Shown one piece after another: positions 41,251 through 50,587 of a stretch of DNA of 64,000 bases. Both the position numbers and the translations under genes were made by a program. The stretch lies in contig DATCDQ010000002.1 in the NCBI GenBank assembly GCA_036510655.1, positions 1-64,000 on the forward strand, in the 5' to 3' direction. Position 1 is the stretch's first letter. Each line of letters opens with the position of its first letter. Under the pieces are notes generated by a model. It did no database searches. It was not told the origin of the DNA and saw only the letters and a list, made by a program, of their open reading frames with translations. The DNA comes from Rathayibacter_A sp036510655 (GTDB lineage: Bacteria; Actinomycetota; Actinomycetes; Actinomycetales; Microbacteriaceae).

Positions 41251-42234
41251 TCACAACCAGTCGTTGCGCCTGAACAGCAGGTAGAGCGTGAGGGATGATG
41301 CGACGATCAACCCGTTCGACAGCCAGAACCCTGGGACGGTGCTGATCAGTGGAAAGGCGAGGTTCTGCCCGAAAAACCCCGTGATGAGCGTGGGCAGGGC
41401 GATGATCGCGGCCCAGCTCGTCACCTTCTTCATGATGAGGTTCATCCGGTTGCTCTGATTGGCAAGGTTCGTGTCGAGGATCGTGTTGGTCAGATCGCGC
41501 AGTGACTCCGACCAGTCGGCGACCCGCAGCGTGTGGTCGTAGACATCCTGGAAGTACGGGACAAGATTGGCGGTGATGACGTCGGAGTCGCGGCGCGCGA
41601 GAGAGCCGACTACTTCGCGCATCGGCAAAGCGAAGCGACGCAGTTGCATAATGTTCTGCCGCAACCGGAAGGCGCGGCGCTGCACGTTGGCAATATCCGG
41701 CTTCACTGCAAGTACAGCATCTTCGGCAGCTTCGACCTGTTCGTCGAGCTTTTGGGCCGCGGCGAAGTGGCTGTCGACGACGGTGTCCAGCAACCCCCAC
41801 AGCAGAAAGGCAGGTCCTCCTGCAGCCAACGCGACCTGCGCATCCCAGCGCTCGAGCACGGCGTGCATCGAAAAGTTCGAGTTCTTGCGCACCGTCACCA
41901 GGCACTGCTTTGTCACGAACACAGACACTTCCTGCGGGTCGAGTTGTTCAGGCCCGCCTGCGGGGTCGGTCTCGACCTCCAGCGCATACATGGCAAGGAA
42001 CAGGTGGCTGTCGTAGCGGTCGAGCTTGGGCCGTTGATGCTCGTGCACGGCGTCTTCGACGGCCAGCGGATGCAGCGACAGTTCTTCTGCGATCTGTGCC
42101 AGGTCCTCGATCGTGGGCAACTCGTAGTCGAGCCAGATCACGGCATCCGGGTCGGCGAGGAGATCGGAGATTTCGGCCGCCGGAAAGTTCTCGCGCTCGA
42201 GCGTGCCATGGCGATAAAGCCGGGTCTTGGACAT
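41251..42234 (-). CDS. corA: CorA family divalent-cation transporter with GQN in place of GMN
   Basis: 327 residues from the ATG at 42232-42234, 5 nt after the ppc stop; a longer frame inside ppc is rejected. A large cytoplasmic funnel domain (HPLAVEDAVHEHQRPKLDRY) leads to the long stalk helix and two C-terminal TM helices. The pore signature is ITGFFGQN, where the canonical motif is (Y/F)GMN. Variants at the Met occur in CorA/ZntB relatives and may change ion choice (Mg, Co, Zn) or direction. The end RRNDWL is typical. Confidence 0.9.
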   Translation of the reverse strand: MSKTRLYRHGTLERENFPAAEISDLLADPDAVIWLDYELPTIEDLAQIAEELSLHPLAVEDAVHEHQRPKLDRYDSHLFLAMYALEVETDPAGGPEQLDPQEVSVFVTKQCLVTVRKNSNFSMHAVLERWDAQVALAAGGPAFLLWGLLDTVVDSHFAAAQKLDEQVEAAEDAVLAVKPDIANVQRRAFRLRQNIMQLRRFALPMREVVGSLARRDSDVITANLVPYFQDVYDHTLRVADWSESLRDLTNTILDTNLANQSNRMNLIMKKVTSWAAIIALPTLITGFFGQNLAFPLISTVPGFWLSNGLIVASSLTLYLLFRRNDWL

Positions 42235-42239
42235 CCGCG

Positions 42240-44924
42240 TCACCCCGTGTTCTGTAAGCCGGCGGCGACGCCGTTGACGGATAGCAAGAGGAGCCGGCGC
42301 AACTCGTCTTGCTCGGACTCCGGTGCGCCGGAGCGCAGCGCCTTCAACGCACGCAGTTGCAGCAGGGACAGGGCATCCACATACGGGCTGCGCAGGCGCA
42401 CAGCGCGCCGCAATACCGGGCGACTGGCCAGCAATTCGCTGCTGCCGCTGGAGATCAGTGCCCAATGCCGGGTCAGTGCCATTTCATCGAGTACGAGTTC
42501 TGCGAGGTCGTCGCGGGCCCCGAGAGCGAGGTAGCGCCGTGCGAGGCGCTCATCCGTTTTTGCCAGCGACATCTCCACATTGTCGATCATCGTCGCGAAC
42601 AACGGCCAATGTCGGTAAGCATGCCGCAGCGTGTCTTCGTCGCCGACGGCCGCTAGAGCCGATCCGAGGCCGAACCAGCCGGTGAGGTTGATACGCGCTT
42701 GCGTCCATGCGAACACCCACGGAATCGCCCTCAGATCTTCGAGCGACTCAACGGAGAGCCCACGTCGGGCCGGGCGGGAGCCCAGGGCGAGAAGGCCGAT
42801 CTCCTCCTGCGGGGTCACTTGGGCGAACCAGGGGGCGAACCCGTCCGCGTTCACAAGTTGGAAGAAGCGGTCGCGGCTGACGGCATCCATTCGCGCGGCG
42901 AGGTCGGCGAAGTCGGCGGCCGCCTGCGCGTTGCGGGCGCCGATCGACGGCGTCGAGGCCAACAGGGCGGATGCGGCGACCTGCTCGAGGTGGCGCAGCG
43001 CGATGACCGGGTCGCCATACTGCGCGAAGATGACCTCACCCTGTTCGGTGAGCTTGAAGCGGCCGTCAACGGAGCCGGGCGGTTGCGCCATCACGGCCTC
43101 ATTGGCCGGCCCGCCGCCGCGGCCGAGGGCGCCGCCGCGACCATGGAACAGGGTCAGCGTGATGCCATTGCGCTGTGCCCACTGCGCGATCCGCGCCTGC
43201 GCGTCGTACAGCGCGAGCGTGGCCGACACCGGCCCGACATCCTTGGACGAGTCGGAGTAGCCGAGCATGACCTCGAGCCTGCGGTCGGTTGCAGCAAGGC
43301 GCGCCTGCACCTGGGGCAGGGCGATCATGCCGTCCAGGATGTCCGTGCTCGCGTTCAAGTCTGCGAACGTTTCGAACAGGGGGACGACGTCGAGTGTGGG
43401 GGCGGCATCCGCACTGCCGAGGGCGTGCTCGGCCAGTCTGTACACGGTGGCGATGTCCTCGACTGACTGCGTGAACGACACGACGTAACGGCGGGCGGCG
43501 TCGAACCCGTAGCGAGACTGCAGGAAGGAGATGGTGCGGAAGACGTCCAGCACCTCGGTGACCTGTGCGTCGAGTTCGTCGCCTGCTTCGAGGCCGGCCA
43601 ACACCTGCCGGTGCACCTGCGAGTGCTGCCGCACCTCCAGTTCGGCCAGATGGAAGCCGAAGGTCTGCACCTGCCAGATCAACTGCTGCAGTTCGCCATA
43701 GGCGGCGCGGGCATCACCGGCTACGGCGAGCGAGTCTTGGACGGTCTGCAGGTCGGCGAGCAGGTCGGCCGCGGCGGCATAGCCAAGGTCGGCGTCGCGG
43801 CGGCGGGTCGCGCCGATGCGTTCGGCGACGAACAGCAGCACCCGGCGATGCGGTTCGTTGGGGGAGCGCGTGGCGATGTCTGCGCTGAGCTCCTCGGACA
43901 GGCTGCGCTGCCGCTGCCACAGTGCGTTCAGCCCCGGCGCCGCGGGCGTGTCCCCCGCATCGAGGGTGAGCGTGCGCCCGATGCGATCCGCGGCGCGCTC
44001 CAGCCCGAGCAGCACATGCTCGGACGCGATCGCCGCAGCAGCGCGTGTGATCGACGCCGTCACGAACGGATTCCCATCGCGGTCGGCGCCAATCCAGCTG
44101 CCGAAGCGCACGAAGGCGCGCGGCACGGGCGGGCGGGTGCCGGCATCCGCCCGGTTGTTCGCTGCAGCGATCGTGTCGTCGATCAGCCGGTAGACCTGCG
44201 GCACAGCCTGGAACAGCGTCTGGTCGAAGATGTTCATCGCTGTGCGCACCTCGTCGAGCGGGCCGGGCCGAGTCGCTCGCAGCGGCGCGGTGCGCCAGAG
44301 CGTGTCGATCTCGGCGAGGAGCCTGCGCTCGTTCTCTGCGCGGACCAGCCCGCCGAACCGCGGGTCGTCATGGTCTGCCAGCAATTCGCTGATGCGGCGG
44401 ATCGTGGAGGCAACGGCGCGGCGGCGAGCTTCAGTCGGATGCGCTGTGAGCACCGGATGGAACTCGAGGTTCTGGAGCCGCCGGACGGCTTCGTCTGCGC
44501 CGAGTTCGTCGGTGAGGGCGGCCATTGCGCCCGCGAATGACTCGGTCGGGCCCCTTCCCGCGGTCGGAAGTTGTTCGCGCGCGAGCAGCACACGCACCCG
44601 GTGGCGCTCCTCGGCGAGATTGACCAGATGAAAGTAACAGGTGAACGCACGCGCAACCTCGTCAGCCCGGGTCAGCGAGAGACCGTTGACAATCGCCTCC
44701 GCGTCTTCGATGGACGCCGTCCCAGCACCCTCGTAGGCGCCGATCGTCGCCGCGCGCAGCCGTTCGACATCGTCCAACAAGTCTGCGCCGCCCGCCTCCG
44801 CCAGAACGCGACCGAGCAGGCCACCGAGCAGTCGCACATCGGCCCTGAGCACGTCGGGGACGTCGCTGCGCCGCGGGGCGCGACCGGAGGCATCCATTGG
44901 GTCCGGTTGAGTTGTATTCGTCAT
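42240..44924 (-). CDS. ppc: Phosphoenolpyruvate carboxylase
   Basis: 894 residues, the normal bacterial length. Catalytic landmarks are VLTAHPTEARRR (bicarbonate/His site), GYSDSSKDVGP, the Gly-rich FHGRGGALGRGGGP loop and the C-terminal QNTG. It carboxylates PEP to oxaloacetate, replenishing the TCA cycle. The gene lies between hrpA (12-nt gap) and corA (5-nt gap) on the same strand, so the three may be one transcript. Mg2+ is its cofactor, which gives a possible reason for the corA link. Confidence 0.97.
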   Translation of the reverse strand: MTNTTQPDPMDASGRAPRRSDVPDVLRADVRLLGGLLGRVLAEAGGADLLDDVERLRAATIGAYEGAGTASIEDAEAIVNGLSLTRADEVARAFTCYFHLVNLAEERHRVRVLLAREQLPTAGRGPTESFAGAMAALTDELGADEAVRRLQNLEFHPVLTAHPTEARRRAVASTIRRISELLADHDDPRFGGLVRAENERRLLAEIDTLWRTAPLRATRPGPLDEVRTAMNIFDQTLFQAVPQVYRLIDDTIAAANNRADAGTRPPVPRAFVRFGSWIGADRDGNPFVTASITRAAAAIASEHVLLGLERAADRIGRTLTLDAGDTPAAPGLNALWQRQRSLSEELSADIATRSPNEPHRRVLLFVAERIGATRRRDADLGYAAAADLLADLQTVQDSLAVAGDARAAYGELQQLIWQVQTFGFHLAELEVRQHSQVHRQVLAGLEAGDELDAQVTEVLDVFRTISFLQSRYGFDAARRYVVSFTQSVEDIATVYRLAEHALGSADAAPTLDVVPLFETFADLNASTDILDGMIALPQVQARLAATDRRLEVMLGYSDSSKDVGPVSATLALYDAQARIAQWAQRNGITLTLFHGRGGALGRGGGPANEAVMAQPPGSVDGRFKLTEQGEVIFAQYGDPVIALRHLEQVAASALLASTPSIGARNAQAAADFADLAARMDAVSRDRFFQLVNADGFAPWFAQVTPQEEIGLLALGSRPARRGLSVESLEDLRAIPWVFAWTQARINLTGWFGLGSALAAVGDEDTLRHAYRHWPLFATMIDNVEMSLAKTDERLARRYLALGARDDLAELVLDEMALTRHWALISSGSSELLASRPVLRRAVRLRSPYVDALSLLQLRALKALRSGAPESEQDELRRLLLLSVNGVAAGLQNTG

Positions 44925-44936
44925 CTCCCTGCAAGG

Positions 44937-47900
44937 CTACGCGAGCACCTTTTGGATGCGCTGGAGCGAGACGGTCTCGGCGGTGCCGAGGTGCTGGGCA
45001 AAGAGGCCGACGCGCAACTCCTCGAGCATCCAGCGCGCATGCGTGAGTGCGGGCGACGCGTGCGGGGGCAGGGGGAGCCGGCCGCCGGCATCCGTGAAGC
45101 GTGTGGTCGCGGTTTGCACCTCGGTCATCCAGACGCGGTCGCGGCCAGGATTGTCGGCGACACGTTCGATGCGCCAAGTGATCGCGGCCAGGTAGCGCGG
45201 CAGGTGTCGCAATCGTTCCAGCCCGGTGGCCGAGACGAAGCCAGGATAGACGAGTGCGGCGAGCTGGCTGCGGGCATCCGTCAGTGCGGGCAGTAGCGAC
45301 ATGCTCGTGGCGGCGCTTAGTGCTTTGTCTGCAGCGCGTGCGGCTGCCAGGGTGCGCGCGACGAGTGAGACCGTTTCGAACATCGAGTCCATCACGATGC
45401 CGGATGCCCGATCCCTGATCATCTCGAACTCCGCCCGCATGAACACCTGTCCGTCGGACTTGACCCGGGTGAGGGCGGCGTCGATGACCGCCGTGAGGCA
45501 GTCATCGAACAGCGCCTTCGTCGTCGGGTATGGGCTCGCGGCCAGCGTGAGTTTCTCCGCGGAGGTGAGGTGCTGCTGCACATAGGCGACCGGCGACGGG
45601 ATCATGTTGAGCAACAACCGACGCACCCCGCCGGGCAGGGCGCGGGCCTGCTCCTCGGGCGTGGCCATCACCCGGATCGACACCGTGCTGCCGGTGTCCA
45701 CCAGCGTCGGGTAGCCGCGGATGATGTTGCGCGGCTGCCCGGGCGCGCTCGGGCCTGCCTGCCTCGGACCCGGCTGTTCTGTGTCGACGAAACGGGAGAG
45801 TTCGTCGAAGTCCCACGTCGTGAGCCCGTCGCGTTCGATCGGGTCGGCCACCCGAGCGGATGCCTCCGCCACCGATTCGCGCACCTGCGTCGCGAGTCTG
45901 CGCTGCAGTTCGGTGAGGCTCTTGCCGCTGGCGACCGTGCGCCCTCGGTCGCCGATGATACGGAAGGTCATCAGAAGGTGCGACGGGATCCGGCTCATGT
46001 CGACGTCGTCGCCGGTGGCCAATGTGCCCGTCAGACGCTTGATTGTGAGCGCGACGGTGTCGGCGAACGTGGGAGCGCGGGCGGAGGCGGTGCCGGCACC
46101 CGACCCGGAAGCCGTGGGTGGCGCATCCGGAAGCTCCGCCATGATGCGGGCGGCCCAGTCCGCTGCCGGAACAACCGTGCGCCGGATCGCCTTCGGCAGT
46201 GCCTTGATCATGGCTGTGACCAGCTCGTGGCGCAGCCCGGGAACCTGCCAATCGAAGCCGGCGGGGCTCAGCCGGGCAAGCAGGGCGAGCGGCACCTGCA
46301 CGGTGACACCGTCGTCATCCGCCCCCGGCTCGAACCGGTAGCCGAGTGCGAGGCGCTGGTCGCCCTGCTGCCAGACAGCGGGGAACTCGCGTTCGTCGAT
46401 CGCCGGCGTGTCCTCGGGGCGCAGGGTGTCCTCGGTCATGGTGAGCAGCTGCGGGGATTCGACGCGTGCGTCGCGCCACCACGTCTCGAACGTGCGGGTG
46501 GAGACGACATCGGCCGGCACGCGGCGGCCGTAGAACTCGAACACGGCGTCGTCGTCGTCGAGGATGTCGCGGCGTCGAGTGCGCTCCTGAAACTCGGACA
46601 GTTTCGCGAGCAGGCGCCGGTTCGTCCGATCGAAATCGAACGCCCGGTTGCGCCCGCGGTCGGTCGGCCAATCGCCCTCGACCAGACCGTGTCGGATGAA
46701 CAGCTCGCGCGCGAGTTCTGCATCCACTCGCGCGTACTGGATGCGCCGCCGCGGAATGATCGGCACGCCGTAGAGCGTCACGCGCTCGTATGCGACGGCG
46801 GCGCCCTGATTCTTCTCCCAGTGCGGCTCGCCGTAGCTGCGCTTGCACAGGTCGCCGGCGATGGGTTCGGCCCACGCGGGGTCGATCGAGGCGTTCATCC
46901 GGGCGAAGAGGCGGCTCGTTTCGACCAGTTCGGCGCTCATCAGGGCGGCAGGGCCGGTGCCGGCGCCGGTTGCCTTCTTGGATGCGGAGCCGTTGGATGC
47001 GGAGCCGTTGGATGTGCCGCCCTTGGATGTGCCGCCCTTCGACGCGAGTGTCGAGCCGGGGAAGATCACAAACCGCGCCTGCCGGGCACCGACGTAGTCC
47101 TTCTTCTGCGTATCTTTGATGCCGATGTGCGAGAGCAGGCCCGCCAGTAGCGACCGATGGATGCCGTCGGGATTCACGGATGCCTCATCCACCGTCAGTC
47201 CGAGCGGTTTCGCCAGGCGGCGCAGCTGCCGGTAGACGTCCTGCCACTCCCGCACGCGCAGATAGTTGAGGTATTCGGCCTTGCACAGGCGGCGGAACGC
47301 GCTCGAGGAGAGCTCCTTCTGCGTGGTCTCCAGGTAGTTCCAGAGGTTCAGCAGGGTGAGGAAGTCGCTCGTTGGATCGGCGAAGCGCGCGTGCTGCTGA
47401 TCGGCTTGCGCGCGTCGCTCGAGTGGGCGTTCCCGCGGGTCTTGAATAGTGAGTCCTGCGACGATGGCCATCACCTCGCGGCTGGTCGAGTGCCGTTTCG
47501 ACTCGATCACCATTCGCCCGAACCGTGGGTCGATCGGCAGCTTTGCGAGATCGCGTCCGGTCCGCGTCAGGCGTGGGCTCTTTCCGGTCCCTGAGCTTTT
47601 TCCGGTCCCTGAGCTTGCCGAAGGGCCGGTCCCTGAGCTTGCCGAAGGGCGACCCCCGGCAGTCTGCAGCGCACCGAGCTCCGCAAGCAGGTCGAGGCCG
47701 TCTTTGATGCCGCGCGCATCCGGTGGTGTCAAGAACGGGAACGCGGCGATGTCGCCGAGGTCAAGCGAGATCATCTGCAGAATGACAGCGGCGAGGTTGG
47801 TGCGCAGCACCTCAGGCTCCGTGTATTCGGGCCGGCGTTCGAAGTCCTCCTGCGAGTACAGGCGGATGGCGATGCCGTCGCTCGTGCGCCCGCTGCGACC

Positions 47901-49064
47901 GGACCGCTGGCTGGCCGACGCCTGCGAGATGGCCTCGATCGGCAGCCGCTGCACCTTCGCTCGCACACTGTAGCGGGAGATGCGGGCCGTGCCCGCATCG
48001 ATCACATAGCGGATGCCCGGCACCGTCAGGCTCGTCTCGGCCACGTTCGTCGCGAGCACGATGCGACGCCGAATACCCGCGGATGCCGACGGCCGGAACA
48101 CGCGGTGCTGATCCGCCGCGGACAGGCGGCCATACAGCGGCAAGACCTCGGTCGTGTCCGCAGCACCGATGTTCGCGAGGTGACCGCGGATGGCCTCTTC
48201 CGCATCACGGATCTCGTTCTGGCCGGAGAGGAAGACGAGCACGTCGCCACTCGACTCGCGTGCGAGCTCGTCGAGTGCATCGGTGATGCCCGTGAGGTAG
48301 TCGTGCACGCTGGAGCTTGGAGGATCGCGAAGCGATCCCGCGACGCCAGTGCCGAGTGAGCCTGCGAGCGAGGGTCGGCCCTTCGTCGTGCTGTCCCTGG
48401 CGGGCTTGGCATCATCATCCGGGTCGTCGGTCGGCGCGTCCGGCACGAGCGGCCGATACCGGATCTCGACCGGGAACGTGCGACCGGAGACCTCCACGAT
48501 CGGTGCTGGCGTGCCATCCGCTGCAGCGAAGTGCGCCGCGAAACTCTGCGGATCGATGGTTGCCGAGGTGACAATCACCTTGAGGTCCGGTCGCTTCGGA
48601 AGCAGTTGCTTGAGATAGCCGAGCAGAAAGTCGATGTTCAGGCTGCGTTCGTGGGCTTCGTCGATGATGATGGTGTCGTAGGCAGTCAGCATCCGATCGC
48701 GGTGCATTTCGTTCAGCAGGATGCCGTCGGTCATCAGCTTGATGCGCGTGTTCGCGCCGACGTGGTCGGTGAAGCGCACTTGGTAGCCGACGAGCCCGCC
48801 GACCGTATCGCCGAGCTCTTCTGCGATGCGTTCGGCGATCGTGCGGGCGGCGATCCGACGCGGCTGGGTGTGTCCGATCGAGGTGCGACCGAGTTCGAGG
48901 CAGATCTTGGGCAGCTGCGTGGTCTTGCCCGACCCAGTCTCGCCGGCGACGATCACCACCTGGTTGTCGCGGATGACGCGTGCGATCTCCTCCCGCAGCT
49001 GGCTGACCGGCAGCTCGGGCGGGTAGGTGACCGCGATCGGTGCGGATGCGGCAGTGGAAGACAT
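44937..49064 (-). CDS. hrpA: ATP-dependent RNA helicase HrpA (DEAH/RHA)
   Basis: 1375 residues from the ATG at 49062-49064 (GGAAGG upstream); an extension to 49148 is rejected. The domains in order are: RecA1 with GETGSGKTTQLPKICLELG and DEAHERSLN, RecA2 with VAETSLTVPGIRYVIDAGTA and QRSGRSGR, the HA2 helical region, OB fold, and the long DUF3418 tail found in HrpA. It unwinds RNA and acts on stalled or collided ribosomes in other bacteria. Two low-complexity in-frame repeat arrays interrupt it: PSASSGTG-type (47586-47651) and (N/K)G(S/G)(A/T)S-type (46974-47036). Confidence 0.95.
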   Translation of the reverse strand: MSSTAASAPIAVTYPPELPVSQLREEIARVIRDNQVVIVAGETGSGKTTQLPKICLELGRTSIGHTQPRRIAARTIAERIAEELGDTVGGLVGYQVRFTDHVGANTRIKLMTDGILLNEMHRDRMLTAYDTIIIDEAHERSLNIDFLLGYLKQLLPKRPDLKVIVTSATIDPQSFAAHFAAADGTPAPIVEVSGRTFPVEIRYRPLVPDAPTDDPDDDAKPARDSTTKGRPSLAGSLGTGVAGSLRDPPSSSVHDYLTGITDALDELARESSGDVLVFLSGQNEIRDAEEAIRGHLANIGAADTTEVLPLYGRLSAADQHRVFRPSASAGIRRRIVLATNVAETSLTVPGIRYVIDAGTARISRYSVRAKVQRLPIEAISQASASQRSGRSGRTSDGIAIRLYSQEDFERRPEYTEPEVLRTNLAAVILQMISLDLGDIAAFPFLTPPDARGIKDGLDLLAELGALQTAGGRPSASSGTGPSASSGTGKSSGTGKSPRLTRTGRDLAKLPIDPRFGRMVIESKRHSTSREVMAIVAGLTIQDPRERPLERRAQADQQHARFADPTSDFLTLLNLWNYLETTQKELSSSAFRRLCKAEYLNYLRVREWQDVYRQLRRLAKPLGLTVDEASVNPDGIHRSLLAGLLSHIGIKDTQKKDYVGARQARFVIFPGSTLASKGGTSKGGTSNGSASNGSASKKATGAGTGPAALMSAELVETSRLFARMNASIDPAWAEPIAGDLCKRSYGEPHWEKNQGAAVAYERVTLYGVPIIPRRRIQYARVDAELARELFIRHGLVEGDWPTDRGRNRAFDFDRTNRRLLAKLSEFQERTRRRDILDDDDAVFEFYGRRVPADVVSTRTFETWWRDARVESPQLLTMTEDTLRPEDTPAIDEREFPAVWQQGDQRLALGYRFEPGADDDGVTVQVPLALLARLSPAGFDWQVPGLRHELVTAMIKALPKAIRRTVVPAADWAARIMAELPDAPPTASGSGAGTASARAPTFADTVALTIKRLTGTLATGDDVDMSRIPSHLLMTFRIIGDRGRTVASGKSLTELQRRLATQVRESVAEASARVADPIERDGLTTWDFDELSRFVDTEQPGPRQAGPSAPGQPRNIIRGYPTLVDTGSTVSIRVMATPEEQARALPGGVRRLLLNMIPSPVAYVQQHLTSAEKLTLAASPYPTTKALFDDCLTAVIDAALTRVKSDGQVFMRAEFEMIRDRASGIVMDSMFETVSLVARTLAAARAADKALSAATSMSLLPALTDARSQLAALVYPGFVSATGLERLRHLPRYLAAITWRIERVADNPGRDRVWMTEVQTATTRFTDAGGRLPLPPHASPALTHARWMLEELRVGLFAQHLGTAETVSLQRIQKVLA
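47586..47651. repeat. GGTCCCTGAGCTTGCCGAAGGG element array inside hrpA
   Basis: Two full 24-bp units (47604-47627, 47628-47651) and one 18-bp truncated unit (47586-47603) lie within the hrpA coding region. On the coding strand each full unit adds 8 residues in frame (PSASSGTG). The sequence is the same type of element found between genes at 25262-25320, so an intergenic-type repeat has settled in a gene. Confidence 0.85.
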
Positions 49065-49157
49065 GAGCCTTCCATCGTACGGCAGGCTGGTAGCGGGAGT
49101 CGGCGAGAGCGGCATCCGGATTCGACACGGTGTGTGCGGGCGCGCCACACTGTTCCA

Positions 49158-50081
49158 GTGAAGTTTCGCCAGTCACCCGCAGCCAAGATCGGGTTGTCGA
49201 TCGCGCTGGCGACCGGGCTGTATGGAGTTTCGTTCGGTGCGCTCGGCGTCGCGGCCGGATTGACGTTTTGGCAGACGACGGTATTGAGCCTGCTCTTGTT
49301 TTCGGGAGGCTCGCAGTTCGCATTCATCGGCGTGATCGCCGGCGGTGGAGGCGGCGCAGCTGCGTTCGGGTCTGCCGCGCTGCTCGGCATCCGCAACGCC
49401 GTCTACGGGATGCAGCTGAATGCGCTCCTGCGCCCATCCGGCTGGCGAAGGATTATCGCAGCACACGTGACGATCGATGAGTCGATGGCGACGGCAACCG
49501 GCCAGACAGATCCGCTGGAACAGAGACGCGGATTCTGGGTGGCAGGCATCGGTATCTTCGTGCTGTGGAACGTGTTCACCGTGTTCGGGGCCCTGCTCGG
49601 TGGTGCGCTCGGTGACCCGAAAGCGTGGGGTTTGGACGGTGCTGCCGTCGCCGCATTCCTCGGGCTGTTGTGGCCACGGCTGCGTGCGAAGGAACCCGTC
49701 GCGATCGCGGTCGTGTGTGCGCTCGCGACCGTGCTGTCGGTGCCGTTCGTGCCGCCGGGGGTGCCGATCCTGGTCGCGGCCGTCGTCGCAGGCGTGTGGG
49801 GTTGGTTCAGTCGCGGCCCGGCAGAAGAGGGCCTCGAGCCGGATGTCGAGCCGTATCCGCATGGCACGATGTCGGGTGAGCCTGGTGTCGATTTGGATGA
49901 GCCTGGTGTCGATTCGGGTGAGCCTGGTGTCGATTCGGGCGGACCGGGTATCGATTCGGGCGGACCGGATGGCGATTCGGGTGAGCCTGGCGGCGATCCG
50001 CGCGGGTTGGGAGCTGATCCCAGTGAGACTGGCGGCGATCCGGGTGGGCCTGGTTTCGATCTCGGCGGGGAGGGCCGCTGA
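49158..50081 (+). CDS. azlC: AzlC family branched-chain amino acid exporter, large subunit, with acidic repeat tail
   Basis: 307 residues from the GTG at 49158, where the family-typical start KFRQSPAAKIGLSIALATGL begins; the longer frame through hrpA is rejected. About 230 residues form the AzlC membrane domain (FGALGVAAGLTFWQTTVLSL; SGGSQFAFIGVIAGGGGGAA). The remaining 70 residues are an acidic Gly/Pro/Asp tail of repeats such as GEPGVDSGEPGVDSGGPGID, encoded by 18-21 bp direct repeats. With AzlD it exports branched-chain amino acids or analogues. The tail is not part of the family domain. The gene is divergent from hrpA. Confidence 0.9.
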   Translation: MKFRQSPAAKIGLSIALATGLYGVSFGALGVAAGLTFWQTTVLSLLLFSGGSQFAFIGVIAGGGGGAAAFGSAALLGIRNAVYGMQLNALLRPSGWRRIIAAHVTIDESMATATGQTDPLEQRRGFWVAGIGIFVLWNVFTVFGALLGGALGDPKAWGLDGAAVAAFLGLLWPRLRAKEPVAIAVVCALATVLSVPFVPPGVPILVAAVVAGVWGWFSRGPAEEGLEPDVEPYPHGTMSGEPGVDLDEPGVDSGEPGVDSGGPGIDSGGPDGDSGEPGGDPRGLGADPSETGGDPGGPGFDLGGEGR

Positions 50082-50392
50082 TGTCGATGTGGTTCTGGGT
50101 GATTCTGGCGTGTATTGTCGCGTTCGCGACTAAGTTGGTCGGCTATCTGGTGCCGGCAAAAGTGCTGAAGAGCAAGCGGATGTCCAGGGTCGCCGGCACG
50201 CTCACCATCGGTCTGCTTGCGTCGCTGACAATAGTGAACACGGTTGCGAGTGGTACGCAGGTGACGTTCGATGCGCGGATCGGAGCCCTGGTTGCCGCTG
50301 CGATTGCGTTGCTCTTGCGTGCGCCCTTCCTGGTGGTGGTCGTCGTCGGCGCCCTCGCGGCAGCGCTGTTGCGCCTGGCCGGCTTGCCGTAG
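50081..50392 (+). CDS. azlD: AzlD family small subunit of the amino acid exporter
   Basis: 103 residues, four TM helices: FWVILACIVAFATKLVGYLV, GTLTIGLLASLTIVNTVASG and two more. Its ATG overlaps the azlC stop (TGATG), the normal azlCD coupling. It forms the exporter with AzlC. Confidence 0.9.
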   Translation: MSMWFWVILACIVAFATKLVGYLVPAKVLKSKRMSRVAGTLTIGLLASLTIVNTVASGTQVTFDARIGALVAAAIALLLRAPFLVVVVVGALAAALLRLAGLP

Positions 50393-50420
50393 GTGGTTCT
50401 TGTGGCCAGCTTCCCGGACC

Positions 50421-50472
50421 TGGTTCCCTGACCGGATTCCTGCTGCTGGTTCCCTGACCGGATTCCTCCTGC
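50421..50472. repeat. Two 26-bp direct repeats after azlD
   Basis: Units beginning TGGTTCCCTGACCGGATTCC start at 50421 and 50447; a related TTCCCGGACC segment precedes them. They occupy the spacer between the convergent azlD and HNH genes (50393-50575), where no gene was seen. Confidence 0.7.
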
Positions 50473-50549
50473 TGACTTCGCGCAATTGGCTTCCCGCGTC
50501 CGGTCCGCGCGGCCCGTTCCAGCTGCTCGCCGCTCGCTGCGATTGCCAT

Positions 50550-50587
50550 CATGATGTCAGCCGACCTTCATGATGTCAGCCGACCTT
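50550..50587. repeat. Perfect 19-bp tandem duplication at the HNH gene end
   Basis: CATGATGTCAGCCGACCTT occurs at 50550-50568 and again at 50569-50587. The second copy contains the stop codon and last codons of the HNH endonuclease gene. Confidence 0.9.

Noticed and set aside
48531..49157. N-terminal extension of AzlC to 516 residues
   Set aside because: The extension is antisense to hrpA. The family start KFRQSP follows a GTG at 49158.
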